Origin: Rufibacter roseus
Lineage (GTDB): Bacteria > Bacteroidota > Bacteroidia > Cytophagales > Hymenobacteraceae
DNA length: 64,000 bases
NCBI RefSeq assembly: GCF_001647285.1
Contig: NZ_LRML01000006.1
Coordinates: 305,665-369,664, forward strand
Direction of reading: 5' to 3'
Position numbers and translations under genes: made by a program
Shown: positions 1-7,484 of the stretch, one piece after another
Numbering within the stretch: the first letter of the stretch is position 1
How the letters are laid out: each line of letters starts with the position of its first letter
The notes under the pieces: generated by a model
What the model was told of the DNA's origin: nothing
Databases searched by the model: none
Seen by the model: the letters and a program-made list of their open reading frames with translations, nothing else

Positions 1-92
1 GCCTGATTGGAACCCAAATGCTCATACAGCTGAACACCTTCTTTGTAGGTGCCCTTTTTCTCCAGCCAATTTTTGATGCTCCCGATTTCCAT
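1..92 (-). CDS. Partial phage late gene running off the left edge
   Basis: An ATG at 92-90 (minus) opens a frame that stays open to the window edge: MEIGSIKNWLEKKGTYKEG, then VQLYEHLGSNQ. Only 30 residues are visible, so I cannot assign a function; the segment looks helical and charged. It is supported mainly by context: it starts 5 bases downstream of a copy of the phage late promoter module (97-132) and continues the leftward late transcription unit. The 5' leader would be very short. Inference: first gene of the next late operon. Confidence 0.6.
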   Translation of the reverse strand, partial: MEIGSIKNWLEKKGTYKEGVQLYEHLGSNQ

Positions 93-96
93 GGGT

Positions 97-132
97 GCAA
101 AGGTTAGACCGGCAATTGCCACCGGAAAGGAC
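97..132 (-). promoter_or_regulatory. Phage late promoter module, copy 1
   Basis: Read on the minus strand the site is GTCCTTTCC (132-124), exactly 19 bases, then ACCTTTGC (104-97). The downstream box matches 7 of 8 bases of the Bacteroidota -7 element TAnnTTTG, as AACCTTTG. The upstream box replaces the usual -33 TTTG and is the most conserved part among copies. The start codon of the partial leftward gene is 5 bases beyond the -7-like box. Two further copies share the same boxes and spacing (3621-3656, 7305-7340). Confidence 0.65.
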
Positions 133-134
133 GT

Positions 135-165
135 AAAAAAGCCCCTGCCATTTGGCGGGGGCTTT
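135..165 (-). terminator. Rho-independent terminator of the capsid operon
   Basis: A 12-bp stem (138-149 with 154-165, one G-T pair, loop ATTT) reads AAAGCCCC..GGGGCTTT and is followed on the minus strand by a run of six T. It lies 80 bases past the stop of the 196-aa gene and immediately upstream of late promoter copy 1, so it separates two leftward transcription units. Confidence 0.75.
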
Positions 166-245
166 AGTAGGGATGGTAAACAAAACGCGTAAAACACTTA
201 CACGCCTGGCCCAAGACACGGCAATTACCGGTTAAGGCCAGACTA

Positions 246-836
246 TTATGGGGCTACCGGTTCTTCAGCAGGCGCCTCTACGGCCGGAACGGCTGGAAGT
301 ATAGTCTGGTCAAACAACTTCACCTCTCCCTCATAGAAATGCAGGCCGGTGGTGAAATACTCACACTTGAATGTCCAGCCACGGCGTCCGCCTGACTGCT
401 TACCGGATGAATAGCTACCGGTAATTTCAACACCTCTGCCTGGGCCGCCGAGTTGCAGTCTGTTACCTTCAACAGTTTCCACAAGCATGATGCAGGACAG
501 ATTTTTAACTCTGCGTGCGAATACAGCGCCTTCTTTCTCCGATCCTGGGTAAAAGAACTCAAGGGTACCTTTCTGTCCACGACCGTCGCGCTCACCCACT
601 GCCTCCAGTTTCAATTCCTCGGAGTCCGGGGTCATGTAGACAGGGTGAAAGCCTTTTGTCGCTTCAAAAGCATGGGCTCCGTCAATGGTCACCTCATCCG
701 TGGCGACCGCTGACCGGCTTTTCGGCCCTTTTAGACCTGCAGGAGCGAAATACGACATTGGGGCCACAAAACCCAGTTGTCTAAGACCGCCGTCGTTGTC
801 TTCGCCGCTAGGCCCGTTTAAATCTAGTAAATCCAT
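246..836 (-). CDS. Phage structural protein, possibly tail tube-like
   Basis: 196 aa, ATG at 836. Last gene of the protease-capsid operon, 19 bases after the 110-aa gene and before a terminator. The sequence is rich in Gly, beta-type segments and polar residues, with no signal peptide or membrane segment, and ends in a Pro/Ala/Glu-rich tail (AVPAVEAPAEEPVAP). Position directly after the capsid gene and the beta-rich composition suit a major tail or head-completion protein, but no family motif is recognisable. The structural role is inferred from context; the exact one is open. Confidence 0.6.
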   Translation of the reverse strand: MDLLDLNGPSGEDNDGGLRQLGFVAPMSYFAPAGLKGPKSRSAVATDEVTIDGAHAFEATKGFHPVYMTPDSEELKLEAVGERDGRGQKGTLEFFYPGSEKEGAVFARRVKNLSCIMLVETVEGNRLQLGGPGRGVEITGSYSSGKQSGGRRGWTFKCEYFTTGLHFYEGEVKLFDQTILPAVPAVEAPAEEPVAP

Positions 837-855
837 TATTCTGGTCTCCTTTCAG

Positions 856-1188
856 TTAAGCGTTTGACTCTTCTTCCGTGGCCTCGATCTTCTGGAGAAG
901 ACCTGACTTAATTTTAATCAGATGCTGGATAAGCTCTTTGCTCTCGGCAACCTCGGCAGCGGTGTACACTTTGCCTTTGATATTGGCTTTTGCAGCAAGC
1001 AAACGGTACTGCTCATCTTCAAAGCTCACCACAGGCAATGAGCTGCCCTTGGCTGCCTCTGCATTCTTGAGCGCCTGCACGGTTTCATCCAGAATAGCGT
1101 CTTTATCCGCCAGCTGTTGTCTAAGCCGTGCTATCTCCTGCTCCGGGGTTAGCTGCTCCTGTTCCGGAGCTTTATTTTCTTTTGACAC
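856..1188 (-). CDS. Small helical phage protein (head/tail accessory)
   Basis: 110 aa. It starts with GTG at 1188 (MSKENKAPEQEQLTPEQE); no ATG is available nearby. The first 45 residues are predicted coiled coil with an E/Q-rich heptad pattern, followed by a short globular part and a charged end (EATEEESNA). It sits between the probable capsid gene (50 bases upstream) and the 196-aa gene (19 bases downstream) in a compact operon. Such small helical proteins next to capsid genes are often head-fibre or connector accessories; that role is only an inference. Confidence 0.6.
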   Translation of the reverse strand: MSKENKAPEQEQLTPEQEIARLRQQLADKDAILDETVQALKNAEAAKGSSLPVVSFEDEQYRLLAAKANIKGKVYTAAEVAESKELIQHLIKIKSGLLQKIEATEEESNA

Positions 1189-1237
1189 TGTTATGGTCTC
1201 CTTATTTTAGTTTAACAAATTGAAAGGTGGACCTGCC

Positions 1238-2188
1238 TTACAGCAGATCCACGTCGTTGGTGAAAACGATCTCAGGTACCAGGATACCCACCCCAGACCA
1301 CCAGTCGGTGAAGAGCTTCACCAGACGGTCAACCGCCTGTATGTTCATGGCCTTCATGTTCTGGGTTTTCTTGCCCAGCTTCAGCACGTTGTTCTTAGGC
1401 GTTGCCCAGATCTTATCAGAACCGTCCATGGAAGGAAGGCCGATCACGGTCAGGTTGGCGTATTTCACCTTACCACCAAGCTCTTTGTGGTTGGTGTCTT
1501 TGCCATACTTCTCATCACAACCTCTGTAGTAGTTGCGCTCAATGGTCTCATTCACGCACAGCTGCATCGGTATTTTCCAGTAGGCTTTGTTTATCTGGTC
1601 AGAGAAGGCCTCTATGTAATCAACCAGAGCCAAAGGATCGGTAGGAACAGCACCCAAAACAATCGGATCAATGCGACCGGCCGTAACCTGGTCGTTGATC
1701 GCTTTGCGCAGACCGTTCATGGAAGTACCGGCAGGACCTGCCACACCATTGGTAGGCGCGGCATACACTCCGTGGTACACCTCAAACATTTCGTAATCCT
1801 CCTTTGCCTGAGGCAAAAGGTGAATCTCTACAAACCATTTGATGAATGGCCATTCCTCACGCTTGATGCCGTCGCCGGCAAGGAAACCAAGCCAAGTGCC
1901 TTCCAGATCATCTGGATATTCCTGGGTGTCGATTTTCATTTTGAACTGCTCAATGGCGATGGCCACGAAAGTCAGATCATTGATCGGGGTCCAAGCTTTC
2001 TGGAAAGGCTGGAGCACGCGACCCATCTTGCTTTGGGAGGCGCGGTAAATGGTATCATCCGTGAAGAACGGAGTGAGCACGGTGTCCGTGGTAGACGGAC
2101 GGTGCAACAGCTGGAGCAACCTTGCGGTGTTCTGGCCTGAATTGAGGTAATAAGCCCCAAACTCGGTGATGATGTCTGCGATATTCAT
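1238..2188 (-). CDS. Probable phage major capsid protein
   Basis: 316 aa, ATG at 2188. It directly follows the protease/scaffold gene with a 65-base gap, the canonical place of the major capsid gene in tailed phages. It has no signal peptide or transmembrane segment, and a mixed alpha/beta make-up with several aromatic-rich stretches (NKAYWKIPMQLCVNET, KLFTDWWSGVGILVPE). I recognise no short diagnostic motif, so the call rests on operon order (S49 protease with nested scaffold, then this gene), size and context. Alternative: another abundant head protein. Confidence 0.6.
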   Translation of the reverse strand: MNIADIITEFGAYYLNSGQNTARLLQLLHRPSTTDTVLTPFFTDDTIYRASQSKMGRVLQPFQKAWTPINDLTFVAIAIEQFKMKIDTQEYPDDLEGTWLGFLAGDGIKREEWPFIKWFVEIHLLPQAKEDYEMFEVYHGVYAAPTNGVAGPAGTSMNGLRKAINDQVTAGRIDPIVLGAVPTDPLALVDYIEAFSDQINKAYWKIPMQLCVNETIERNYYRGCDEKYGKDTNHKELGGKVKYANLTVIGLPSMDGSDKIWATPKNNVLKLGKKTQNMKAMNIQAVDRLVKLFTDWWSGVGILVPEIVFTNDVDLL

Positions 2189-2253
2189 TTTGGCAGCTTT
2201 AGGTAGATAAAGGGTTGTGTAGGTAAGTAGCTAGTAAACTGGGCAACCCGCCC

Positions 2254-2652
2254 TTATTTGTTGAAGAGCGGGTTGTTGGCGATGGCTTTATTGTGCGGCA
2301 AATCAGCCATGATCTTGGCGTTCTCATCACCGGCGGCAGGCTCAGGCGTCTCGCCATTAGCCTTGCTAGGGGTAGTGGAGGCTTCTGAAGGCTTCTTCTC
2401 CAGCTTCGCGATTTTGTCATTGGCCTGCTCCAGCTGCTGGGTCAGCTTCGCCTCATTTTCAACTGAGGCCTGGAAGGCGTCGTGCTGCTCAACGGTGATC
2501 AGGGCAGCGCCCTCGATACCGGCTGCCTCCAGCTCGTCGTTGGCGGCGTCTAACATTTCAGCGGTGAGCTCCTCGCCTTTTTTGCCGGCAAGGGCAGCAA
2601 CGGAAGCGAAGGCCGTAGCCGCCGCAACTGGTTTTTTTGAGAAAATTCCCAT
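2254..2652 (-). CDS. Nested in-frame scaffold protein (internal start in protease gene)
   Basis: Met315 of the protease frame (ATG at 2652-2650) opens a 132-aa protein beginning MGIFSKKPVAAATAF. The bases before it encode an Asn/Ser/Pro linker (NPNSNNS) and are strikingly AT-rich (CCTAATTCAAATAATAGC), like Bacteroidota translation starts and unlike the surrounding sequence. The product is mostly helical with a coiled-coil core (EAKLTQQLEQANDKIAKLEKK). Lambda C/Nu3 is the established precedent for a scaffold translated from within a protease gene; here it is inferred. Confidence 0.5.
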   Translation of the reverse strand: MGIFSKKPVAAATAFASVAALAGKKGEELTAEMLDAANDELEAAGIEGAALITVEQHDAFQASVENEAKLTQQLEQANDKIAKLEKKPSEASTTPSKANGETPEPAAGDENAKIMADLPHNKAIANNPLFNK

Positions 2653-3594
2653 GCTATTATTTGAATTAGGATTGTTTGTGGATTTGGGGTTGCCGGTCTC
2701 GGCTCTGGCCAGCTCGGCGGCACGCTGCACGGCGTACTCAAAAGAGCCCAGCTCATCGGCTAGGCCACAGTCAACGATCGTTTGTCCGATATAGACTTTG
2801 CCAGTCAGCACGTTCTCTTCCTTCAGGTCCAGTTTTTCGCCTCTGTTGTCTTTAACCGAGGAAGTAAAAGCCGCATTCAGAGGATCCAGTTGCTGCTTTT
2901 GCATCAGCTCGTATTTGCCCTGAAGCGCCTGCAGGTAAGGCTCGTTCTTGTCTTTGGAATCGGTGGCACGAATGGTATGGCTCTTGATGCCGATCTTCTC
3001 ATACCATCCGGAGAAGTCTGTGATGGTGCACATGGTACCTATGCTCCCCACCATGGCCGTCTTTCCGGCCGCAACGATCAGGTTGGCCCCAGATCCGGAC
3101 CAGTAGCCGGCAGAGCACATCTGCTCAGCGTAAGACACAAGCGGTTTCTTTGTATCGGTGATGATTCCGGAGAAACGCTCGGTTCCTGACACAGTGCCGC
3201 CAGGGGTTTTCCAGTGGACCAGGTGCGCCGCAATGTTCTCATGGTCATCGGCCTCCTGTATCAAGACACCTATTGTGGCGGTACCGGGCGCACCGCAGTA
3301 GTCCTCGGTCATCATTGGGCCATCCACTGTGTGAATGGCGATAGAGCCGGTCGGGGCCTCATCGTAGCTGGAGAAAGAAGAAGTGAAAACGCGATCAGAG
3401 CTGGAGAGTGCGCCTATGACAGCTACCGCCCTTACAAGTGGCTTCTCTTCTTTTTTCTCTGATTCTGAGTCTTCCTTGGCAGTGGTGGAATTCTCCATCA
3501 TCTGCAGCACTAAAGGCAGATAAGCCTCAGCTGCCAAAGGATCAATTGCCCAAGGCTCGCGGAGTACTGCAGAATAAACGGGGTTCAAGCGCAT
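2254..3594 (-). CDS. Phage S49 (SppA/ClpP-fold) head maturation protease with scaffold tail
   Basis: 446 aa, ATG at 3594, 26 bases downstream of late promoter copy 2. Residues about 50-300 form an S49 peptidase: the nucleophile region reads EQMCSAGYWSGSGAN (Ser161 is the likely nucleophile) and is followed by the family's VGSIGT turn (182-187); the general-base Lys should lie among K200-K214. The C-terminal 130 residues are low-complexity and helical (Ala/Glu/Lys-rich), as in scaffold domains. Known family role: protease-scaffold fusions cleave the scaffold during prohead maturation. An in-frame internal start probably yields the scaffold alone. Confidence 0.85.
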   Translation of the reverse strand: MRLNPVYSAVLREPWAIDPLAAEAYLPLVLQMMENSTTAKEDSESEKKEEKPLVRAVAVIGALSSSDRVFTSSFSSYDEAPTGSIAIHTVDGPMMTEDYCGAPGTATIGVLIQEADDHENIAAHLVHWKTPGGTVSGTERFSGIITDTKKPLVSYAEQMCSAGYWSGSGANLIVAAGKTAMVGSIGTMCTITDFSGWYEKIGIKSHTIRATDSKDKNEPYLQALQGKYELMQKQQLDPLNAAFTSSVKDNRGEKLDLKEENVLTGKVYIGQTIVDCGLADELGSFEYAVQRAAELARAETGNPKSTNNPNSNNSMGIFSKKPVAAATAFASVAALAGKKGEELTAEMLDAANDELEAAGIEGAALITVEQHDAFQASVENEAKLTQQLEQANDKIAKLEKKPSEASTTPSKANGETPEPAAGDENAKIMADLPHNKAIANNPLFNK

Positions 3595-3620
3595 CTTTAA
3601 TACCTGTAGTTAGGTTCGAT

Positions 3621-3656
3621 GCAAAGGTGGCGGTGGGCTGAGCCGCCGGAAAGGAC
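3621..3656 (-). promoter_or_regulatory. Phage late promoter module, copy 2
   Basis: Minus strand: GTCCTTTCC (3656-3648), 19 bases, ACCTTTGC (3628-3621), with both boxes and the spacing identical to copies 1 and 3. The protease start codon lies 26 bases downstream. A terminator for the preceding tail-fibre operon abuts it on the upstream side. Confidence 0.65.
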
Positions 3657-3659
3657 ACA

Positions 3660-3690
3660 AAAAAGCCCCAGCAGTTTGCCAAGGCTTTCC
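3660..3690 (-). terminator. Terminator of the tail-fibre operon
   Basis: Imperfect hairpin on the minus strand with outer stem AAAGCC/GGCTTT (3688-3683 with 3667-3662) and inner GCA/TGC around a three-base loop, followed by TTTTTTGTG. It begins 3 bases after the stop of the 63-aa gene and abuts late promoter copy 2. Confidence 0.55.
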
Positions 3691-3691
3691 A

Positions 3692-3883
3692 TTACCACCA
3701 TTTTTTGGAAAACATGCGCCTTCGCCTCAGCGTCCTGTGCTGCTCTATTGTAACGGCCCTGAAAAACACCTGAGGGTCAGGAATGGGCCGGTACCGCTCG
3801 ATGGTAACCGCCCGAAGGGTCTGCGGCTCCAACAAGGGCTTTGGCCTGTGTTCCTCTATCGTTATTGCGTGCAGCTTAACCAT
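3692..3883 (-). CDS. 63-aa protein of three AxTIExxR repeats
   Basis: The start codon overlaps the stop of the beta-helix gene (TAATG at 3885-3881), so translation is probably coupled. The product contains three copies of a short motif, HAITIEEHRP, RAVTIERYRP and RAVTIEQHRT, at residues 5-14, 24-33 and 42-51 (period 18-19), then a very basic end (LRRRRMFSKKWW). I do not recognise the family. Each repeat alternates beta-prone and turn residues, as in short phage fibre or chaperone-like appendage proteins. Role inferred only from its place next to the spike gene. Confidence 0.55.
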   Translation of the reverse strand: MVKLHAITIEEHRPKPLLEPQTLRAVTIERYRPIPDPQVFFRAVTIEQHRTLRRRRMFSKKWW

Positions 3884-5214
3884 TACGCAGCTGTGTTTCT
3901 GAGAGTGAACCGGATGTAGAAGAAGTCGCACATCGGTATCTGAGCCGACGCGACGTTGTAACCGTCATCCGCCACGCCGTAACCGTTGCTGTCTATTCTG
4001 ATACGGCGGTTAAATTCCTGCTTCGTCCAGATCGGATCACCGAACATTTCATCTTCTTGATAGGCAAAATCACAATCAAAACTAAACCGTTGGTTTATTG
4101 TCGTATCCCGCGCCGCGTTGGGCGTTTGGTCTATATACTGAACAGCGTTAGCACCCGAATAAACAAAGGCCGCAAACAGATTTATAATGTCCAGCATCCC
4201 TTGCGGCTTTGGTATTTTGGTGCTTGTAAACGTTCCCGCGCCTATGCCATCATCTAACAGCATAAAGCCCAATCCCGCATCATAGGTAATATTGTTTGTT
4301 TCCGCTATGTTTCTGTAATTATTCCAAATGTTTTCGGCGGTAAATCTGTAGCCAACTCTCTTTGCCCCTATTTCTAACCTGTCTTTTGCCGCATTAATTA
4401 AAATACTAGTGGGCTTTAGCGTATAGTCGTTATAGTAAAAATTGGTAGAATCCCTTCCCGCCTGAAAGTCGTTAAACGTGTTGGCGGGCGTTTCTGAATA
4501 ACCGCTGTTCATATATGAGCCGTCGCCATAAGCCGCCCATTGCGCCGCCGTTCTACCTCCTAGCGTGCCGCTTATGTTGTTGTGGTTAAATTCAGAGTTA
4601 GCCACCCTATCGGCGGGCAACTCAAACTGAACACCCTCGCACCCGTGGAAATAATTGTCTACAATCGTATATGCGTAAGCCGCACTAGCTGCGCTCGAAT
4701 TGGGAACCCTTAAAATTCCGGTGCATTTTGTGAATGTATTTTTTCTTAGGTTCACAGTTGAAACTCCCGCAAATTGCCGCGTAAACTCCACCTCATTCAG
4801 TATACAACGTTCAATACTCCAAACGTTTCCGCTTGAAAATATAGAGCAAAAATTAAAAGTGCTCTCTGATATTGTATTGGCCGAACTTTGCGCATACGCA
4901 CGGGCCCCGCCTTGGTAAAACTGAAACTTTACGCCCGTGATACTTGCCCATGTTCCTGAATTAAACCCATACGCCCCAGACGCTAAATTTGAACCGTCGC
5001 ATATCGCCTCTCCTTCTCCAACCCAATGCAGGGCTTTGGTGCTTGGTAAATTAGGGAAAAACTTACCCGTAAATACAACCGTGTGCCCGTTACTCGCTGC
5101 CGTGTGCGCCCGTTCCAACGTAGCAAAAGGGTTTTCTTTAGTGCCCGTTCCTGTTGAATCGTTTCCGTAAAAACTATCTACAAACCAGTTACCCGTTTTA
5201 GTGAATTTAGACAT
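3883..5214 (-). CDS. Phage tail spike / receptor-binding protein with parallel beta-helix
   Basis: 443 aa, ATG at 5214, overlapping the preceding gene by 8 bases. Residues about 10-50 match the opening of right-handed beta-helix repeat proteins: FVDSFYGNDSTGTGTKENPF followed by ATLERAHTAA. The centre (60-260) has many short beta strands with Asn/Ser/Gly turns (TISESTFNFCSIFSSGNVW, EFNHNNISG). The last 150 residues form a different domain that may bind the receptor. Known family role: such helices recognise or degrade surface glycans. The gene is visibly richer in A/T than the GC-rich head genes, suggesting recent exchange. Confidence 0.7.
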   Translation of the reverse strand: MSKFTKTGNWFVDSFYGNDSTGTGTKENPFATLERAHTAASNGHTVVFTGKFFPNLPSTKALHWVGEGEAICDGSNLASGAYGFNSGTWASITGVKFQFYQGGARAYAQSSANTISESTFNFCSIFSSGNVWSIERCILNEVEFTRQFAGVSTVNLRKNTFTKCTGILRVPNSSAASAAYAYTIVDNYFHGCEGVQFELPADRVANSEFNHNNISGTLGGRTAAQWAAYGDGSYMNSGYSETPANTFNDFQAGRDSTNFYYNDYTLKPTSILINAAKDRLEIGAKRVGYRFTAENIWNNYRNIAETNNITYDAGLGFMLLDDGIGAGTFTSTKIPKPQGMLDIINLFAAFVYSGANAVQYIDQTPNAARDTTINQRFSFDCDFAYQEDEMFGDPIWTKQEFNRRIRIDSNGYGVADDGYNVASAQIPMCDFFYIRFTLRNTAA

Positions 5215-5518
5215 TTCCTATAAATTCTAAATATAAAGAATGAGTACCCGACCATGCATATTTTGTGCCGTACTCGTTTTCATAAACCCAAAAAACAACG
5301 GTTTTAATACTAGCCGTATCGCCTTTTACCAAATGCACTAATTTAGAATAACGCTTGGGTTTCCCCGCCTCTCCTGTTCCCTCGAAAACGCTTTCCGCTT
5401 CTACCGCGTTATTGTAGTCGAAGGCTATCTCGTTCAGGTAATCCTGCACCGCCGCCTCCTGCTCACCTAGCCCCAGCTCGGTGTCATAGACAAGGGTCTT
5501 TGTAAGTTGTATTTTCAT
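5207..5518 (-). CDS. Small phage tail-associated protein
   Basis: 103 aa from the ATG at 5518-5516 (MKIQLTKTLVYDTELG), one base after the stop of the upstream 380-aa gene. A longer frame extends upstream but overlaps that gene out of frame and reads like its shadow, so I chose the internal start. The protein is acidic with no signal or membrane segment. It lies between a fibre-like protein and the beta-helix spike, overlapping the latter by 8 bases, so a fibre-linked role is likely. No family recognised. Confidence 0.6.
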   Translation of the reverse strand: MKIQLTKTLVYDTELGLGEQEAAVQDYLNEIAFDYNNAVEAESVFEGTGEAGKPKRYSKLVHLVKGDTASIKTVVFWVYENEYGTKYAWSGTHSLYLEFIGNV

Positions 5519-5519
5519 G

Positions 5520-6662
5520 CTACTGGTAGATTTCGTAGAAAATATTCGTGGCCGAAACTGCGAACAGCTCGACGTAGTTGATGCCGTGCTGAAGAAAGTC
5601 CCCCGCCTTTTTAGTGGCTCCCGCGCCGATTGCCACCCCTGCACCAGATGTCATATCCAAAACAAGCAGAATAGGGGTACCTGGCTTAAGGCCTGTGGTG
5701 TCGATGGTAAAGGTGCTGGCCCCAATGACCGTGGCGGATATTATCTGCTTTTTGTCAAACTTCAACGGATACCCTCCGTTGATATTCCCCACTGCCGTAT
5801 TCGTGACGCTGACAGCATCACTAACCGCTTTCTCACTCGGGGCTTTGTCCGATGCCGTACCCAGTGTTTGGGTGAGGTCTGCAAATTTCACATACCCCGA
5901 CAAGTCTGCCGGTGCGGGCGTGGAAGGCGGAATTGATCCGTCGCTTATGTCTACATATGTCACGAATATGCCGCCAGGCGGTAACACTGGGGTTTCCATC
6001 GCCGAATTGGAGTTTGCCGGATCACCTAGTATCACATTTATTGCCAAGTTAGCTGACGCAAGGAAATATAGGTCGCGCCGCTTCATGCCAAGTGAGGTGT
6101 TTGAGTATTGGTGGTTAGACGGTTGTATTGTTGTCTCTGCCCCGTCCGGTTTTTTTATGACACCTGCAGAAAGCTGAACCTCCCCGCCGTTGTCACTTTC
6201 CTCAATCACAACTCCGATTGTTGATACCCATTCATACCCCTCCGGAGGCTCGGGAATCTCTATTCCCTGTATAGCCGTAGATATTTCAGCTTTAACATAT
6301 TCGGTAAGGTCGGTCTGGTCTTCTATCAATCCGGATATGGTTCCCCAGGTGCCGCCGCCGTTACTGGTATCTTCCAGCACCTTCTCCCAATAGGCGTTGT
6401 TTGCGGTCGGGGCAACAGCGCTGTTGAAGTCCTGCTTCGTTCGCCATATAATGTTGCCGTACACCCAGAAAGTGTCGGCCAGCATTGCCCCTGCTGCCCA
6501 GATGCCTTTGAACTTACCGGTTCCGGCAAGCTTGGGGGCAATGCCGTCCACCGCCAGAAGCACCGCTTCGCGGATCTTGGCCACATCGGTTCCACCGCCA
6601 AGGCCAGAAACAAGCTTGGCGGCAATGCTGTCCTTCAGCGCCTGTATTTCCTCTGCCGTCAT
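5520..6662 (-). CDS. Phage tail fibre-like protein
   Basis: 380 aa, start overlapping the upstream stop by 4 bases (ATGA). The N-terminal 45 residues are helical. Residues about 45-110 contain the carbohydrate-binding-like pattern GKFKGIWAAGAMLADTFWV followed by NNAYWEKV, commonly seen in fibre proteins. A Pro/Gly-rich linker and a 'TASDKAPSEKAVSDAV' repeat, typical of fibre shafts, lie at 265-290, then a beta-rich C-terminal domain (from about 310) with hydrophobic strands. Established knowledge: the LGTASDKAPSEKAV-type segment recurs in phage fibres. It is encoded with the spike and so probably acts in host attachment. Confidence 0.65.
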   Translation of the reverse strand: MTAEEIQALKDSIAAKLVSGLGGGTDVAKIREAVLLAVDGIAPKLAGTGKFKGIWAAGAMLADTFWVYGNIIWRTKQDFNSAVAPTANNAYWEKVLEDTSNGGGTWGTISGLIEDQTDLTEYVKAEISTAIQGIEIPEPPEGYEWVSTIGVVIEESDNGGEVQLSAGVIKKPDGAETTIQPSNHQYSNTSLGMKRRDLYFLASANLAINVILGDPANSNSAMETPVLPPGGIFVTYVDISDGSIPPSTPAPADLSGYVKFADLTQTLGTASDKAPSEKAVSDAVSVTNTAVGNINGGYPLKFDKKQIISATVIGASTFTIDTTGLKPGTPILLVLDMTSGAGVAIGAGATKKAGDFLQHGINYVELFAVSATNIFYEIYQ

Positions 6663-7285
6663 ATCAGAATCTTAAATTCGAGTGAAAACTCACTTTCTAT
6701 GTTCAGTGTCTCCCCTGGCTGCACAATCTTCACAAGCTCGCCGTTGAACATCACCCTGATGGATCCGCTCTGGCCATTGCCCTCCCCTATGTCCGTGACG
6801 GCAAAGTTTCCCGAATAGAAAAAAGGCGGGTGCAGGCTCTCGCTTTTGAAACCGGCCGTGTAACTGTTTCTGCTGGTGGGGTTCTCACCTGAGTCGTGTT
6901 TGTATTCAAACCTGAAGGTGAAATCCCTTGACCCGGAAAACTTCAGGTAGCCGTTGCTGTCACGGTGCAGCACCACGTACCGGCCCCGCTGCAGCTCATA
7001 CAGCAACTCAGCCAGATCAGGGGTGTCTTTAGGAATGGAGCCCTTCAGGTCATGCGTGTAGATGATACCCCGGCGGTCACGCTTGGGCACCATGTTGAAA
7101 CCGGGAGTGTCGCGGGTGAAGGTGACCATTCCCCAGGTGGTACCTGGCTTCAGCAAAATATCTCCCTGCAGACGCAAACCGTCGCGCTCAGGGAACCGGT
7201 CCCAAACCACATTGCTGGAGGCGGTGTAGAAAACCGCCTCCAGCCCACCTATGTTGTCTGAATCTATTGGAAGGATATTGCGCAT
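6659..7285 (-). CDS. Phage tail/baseplate-like protein, first gene of the fibre operon
   Basis: 208 aa, ATG at 7285, 19 bases downstream of late promoter copy 3 and overlapping the next gene by 4 bases. It is beta-rich without signal peptide or membrane helices. The end (GSIRVMFNGELVKIVQPGET) resembles the all-beta domain of tail proteins that position a fibre. No catalytic motif seen. Operon position before fibre and spike genes suggests a baseplate or distal-tail component; that is inference. Confidence 0.6.
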   Translation of the reverse strand: MRNILPIDSDNIGGLEAVFYTASSNVVWDRFPERDGLRLQGDILLKPGTTWGMVTFTRDTPGFNMVPKRDRRGIIYTHDLKGSIPKDTPDLAELLYELQRGRYVVLHRDSNGYLKFSGSRDFTFRFEYKHDSGENPTSRNSYTAGFKSESLHPPFFYSGNFAVTDIGEGNGQSGSIRVMFNGELVKIVQPGETLNIESEFSLEFKILI

Positions 7286-7304
7286 AGTTAACCAAGTAGC
7301 AAGC

Positions 7305-7340
7305 GCAAAGGTGAGAGCTGAGTTGGCTATCGGAAAGGAC
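7305..7340 (-). promoter_or_regulatory. Phage late promoter module, copy 3
   Basis: Minus strand: GTCCTTTCC (7340-7332), 19 bases, ACCTTTGC (7312-7305), identical boxes and spacing to copies 1 and 2 although the 19-base spacers are unrelated. The -7-like box is 19 bases upstream of the ATG at 7285. Confidence 0.65.
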
Positions 7341-7398
7341 AGCCAGATCGGGTCCTTTTATACTGGAGAAAATGCTATGTTCGGGGCAAAAAATTCAG

Positions 7399-7478
7399 GG
7401 GACAAAAGTCCCGGCGATTTCAATAACTTTTGTAGGAAAAAGCCGTAATCGGCGCTAAAAACGCGGGACAAAAGTCCC
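7399..7478. repeat. Duplicated GGGAC-AAAA-GTCCC hairpin
   Basis: The palindrome GGGACAAAAGTCCC followed by GGCGA occurs at 7399-7417 and again at 7465-7483, 66 bases apart. The second copy touches the stop codon of the 183-aa gene. A small GCCG..CGGC stem lies between them. It may terminate or attenuate the leftward 183-aa transcript or bind a regulator; no T-run follows, so a classical terminator is unlikely. Confidence 0.55.
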
Positions 7479-7484
7479 GGCGAA

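Noticed and set aside
1220..2140. A 306-codon plus-strand open frame opposite the capsid gene
   Set aside because: It is the antisense shadow of the minus-strand capsid gene: GC-rich code, His/Arg/Gly-rich translation with no family character, and no promoter or start context.
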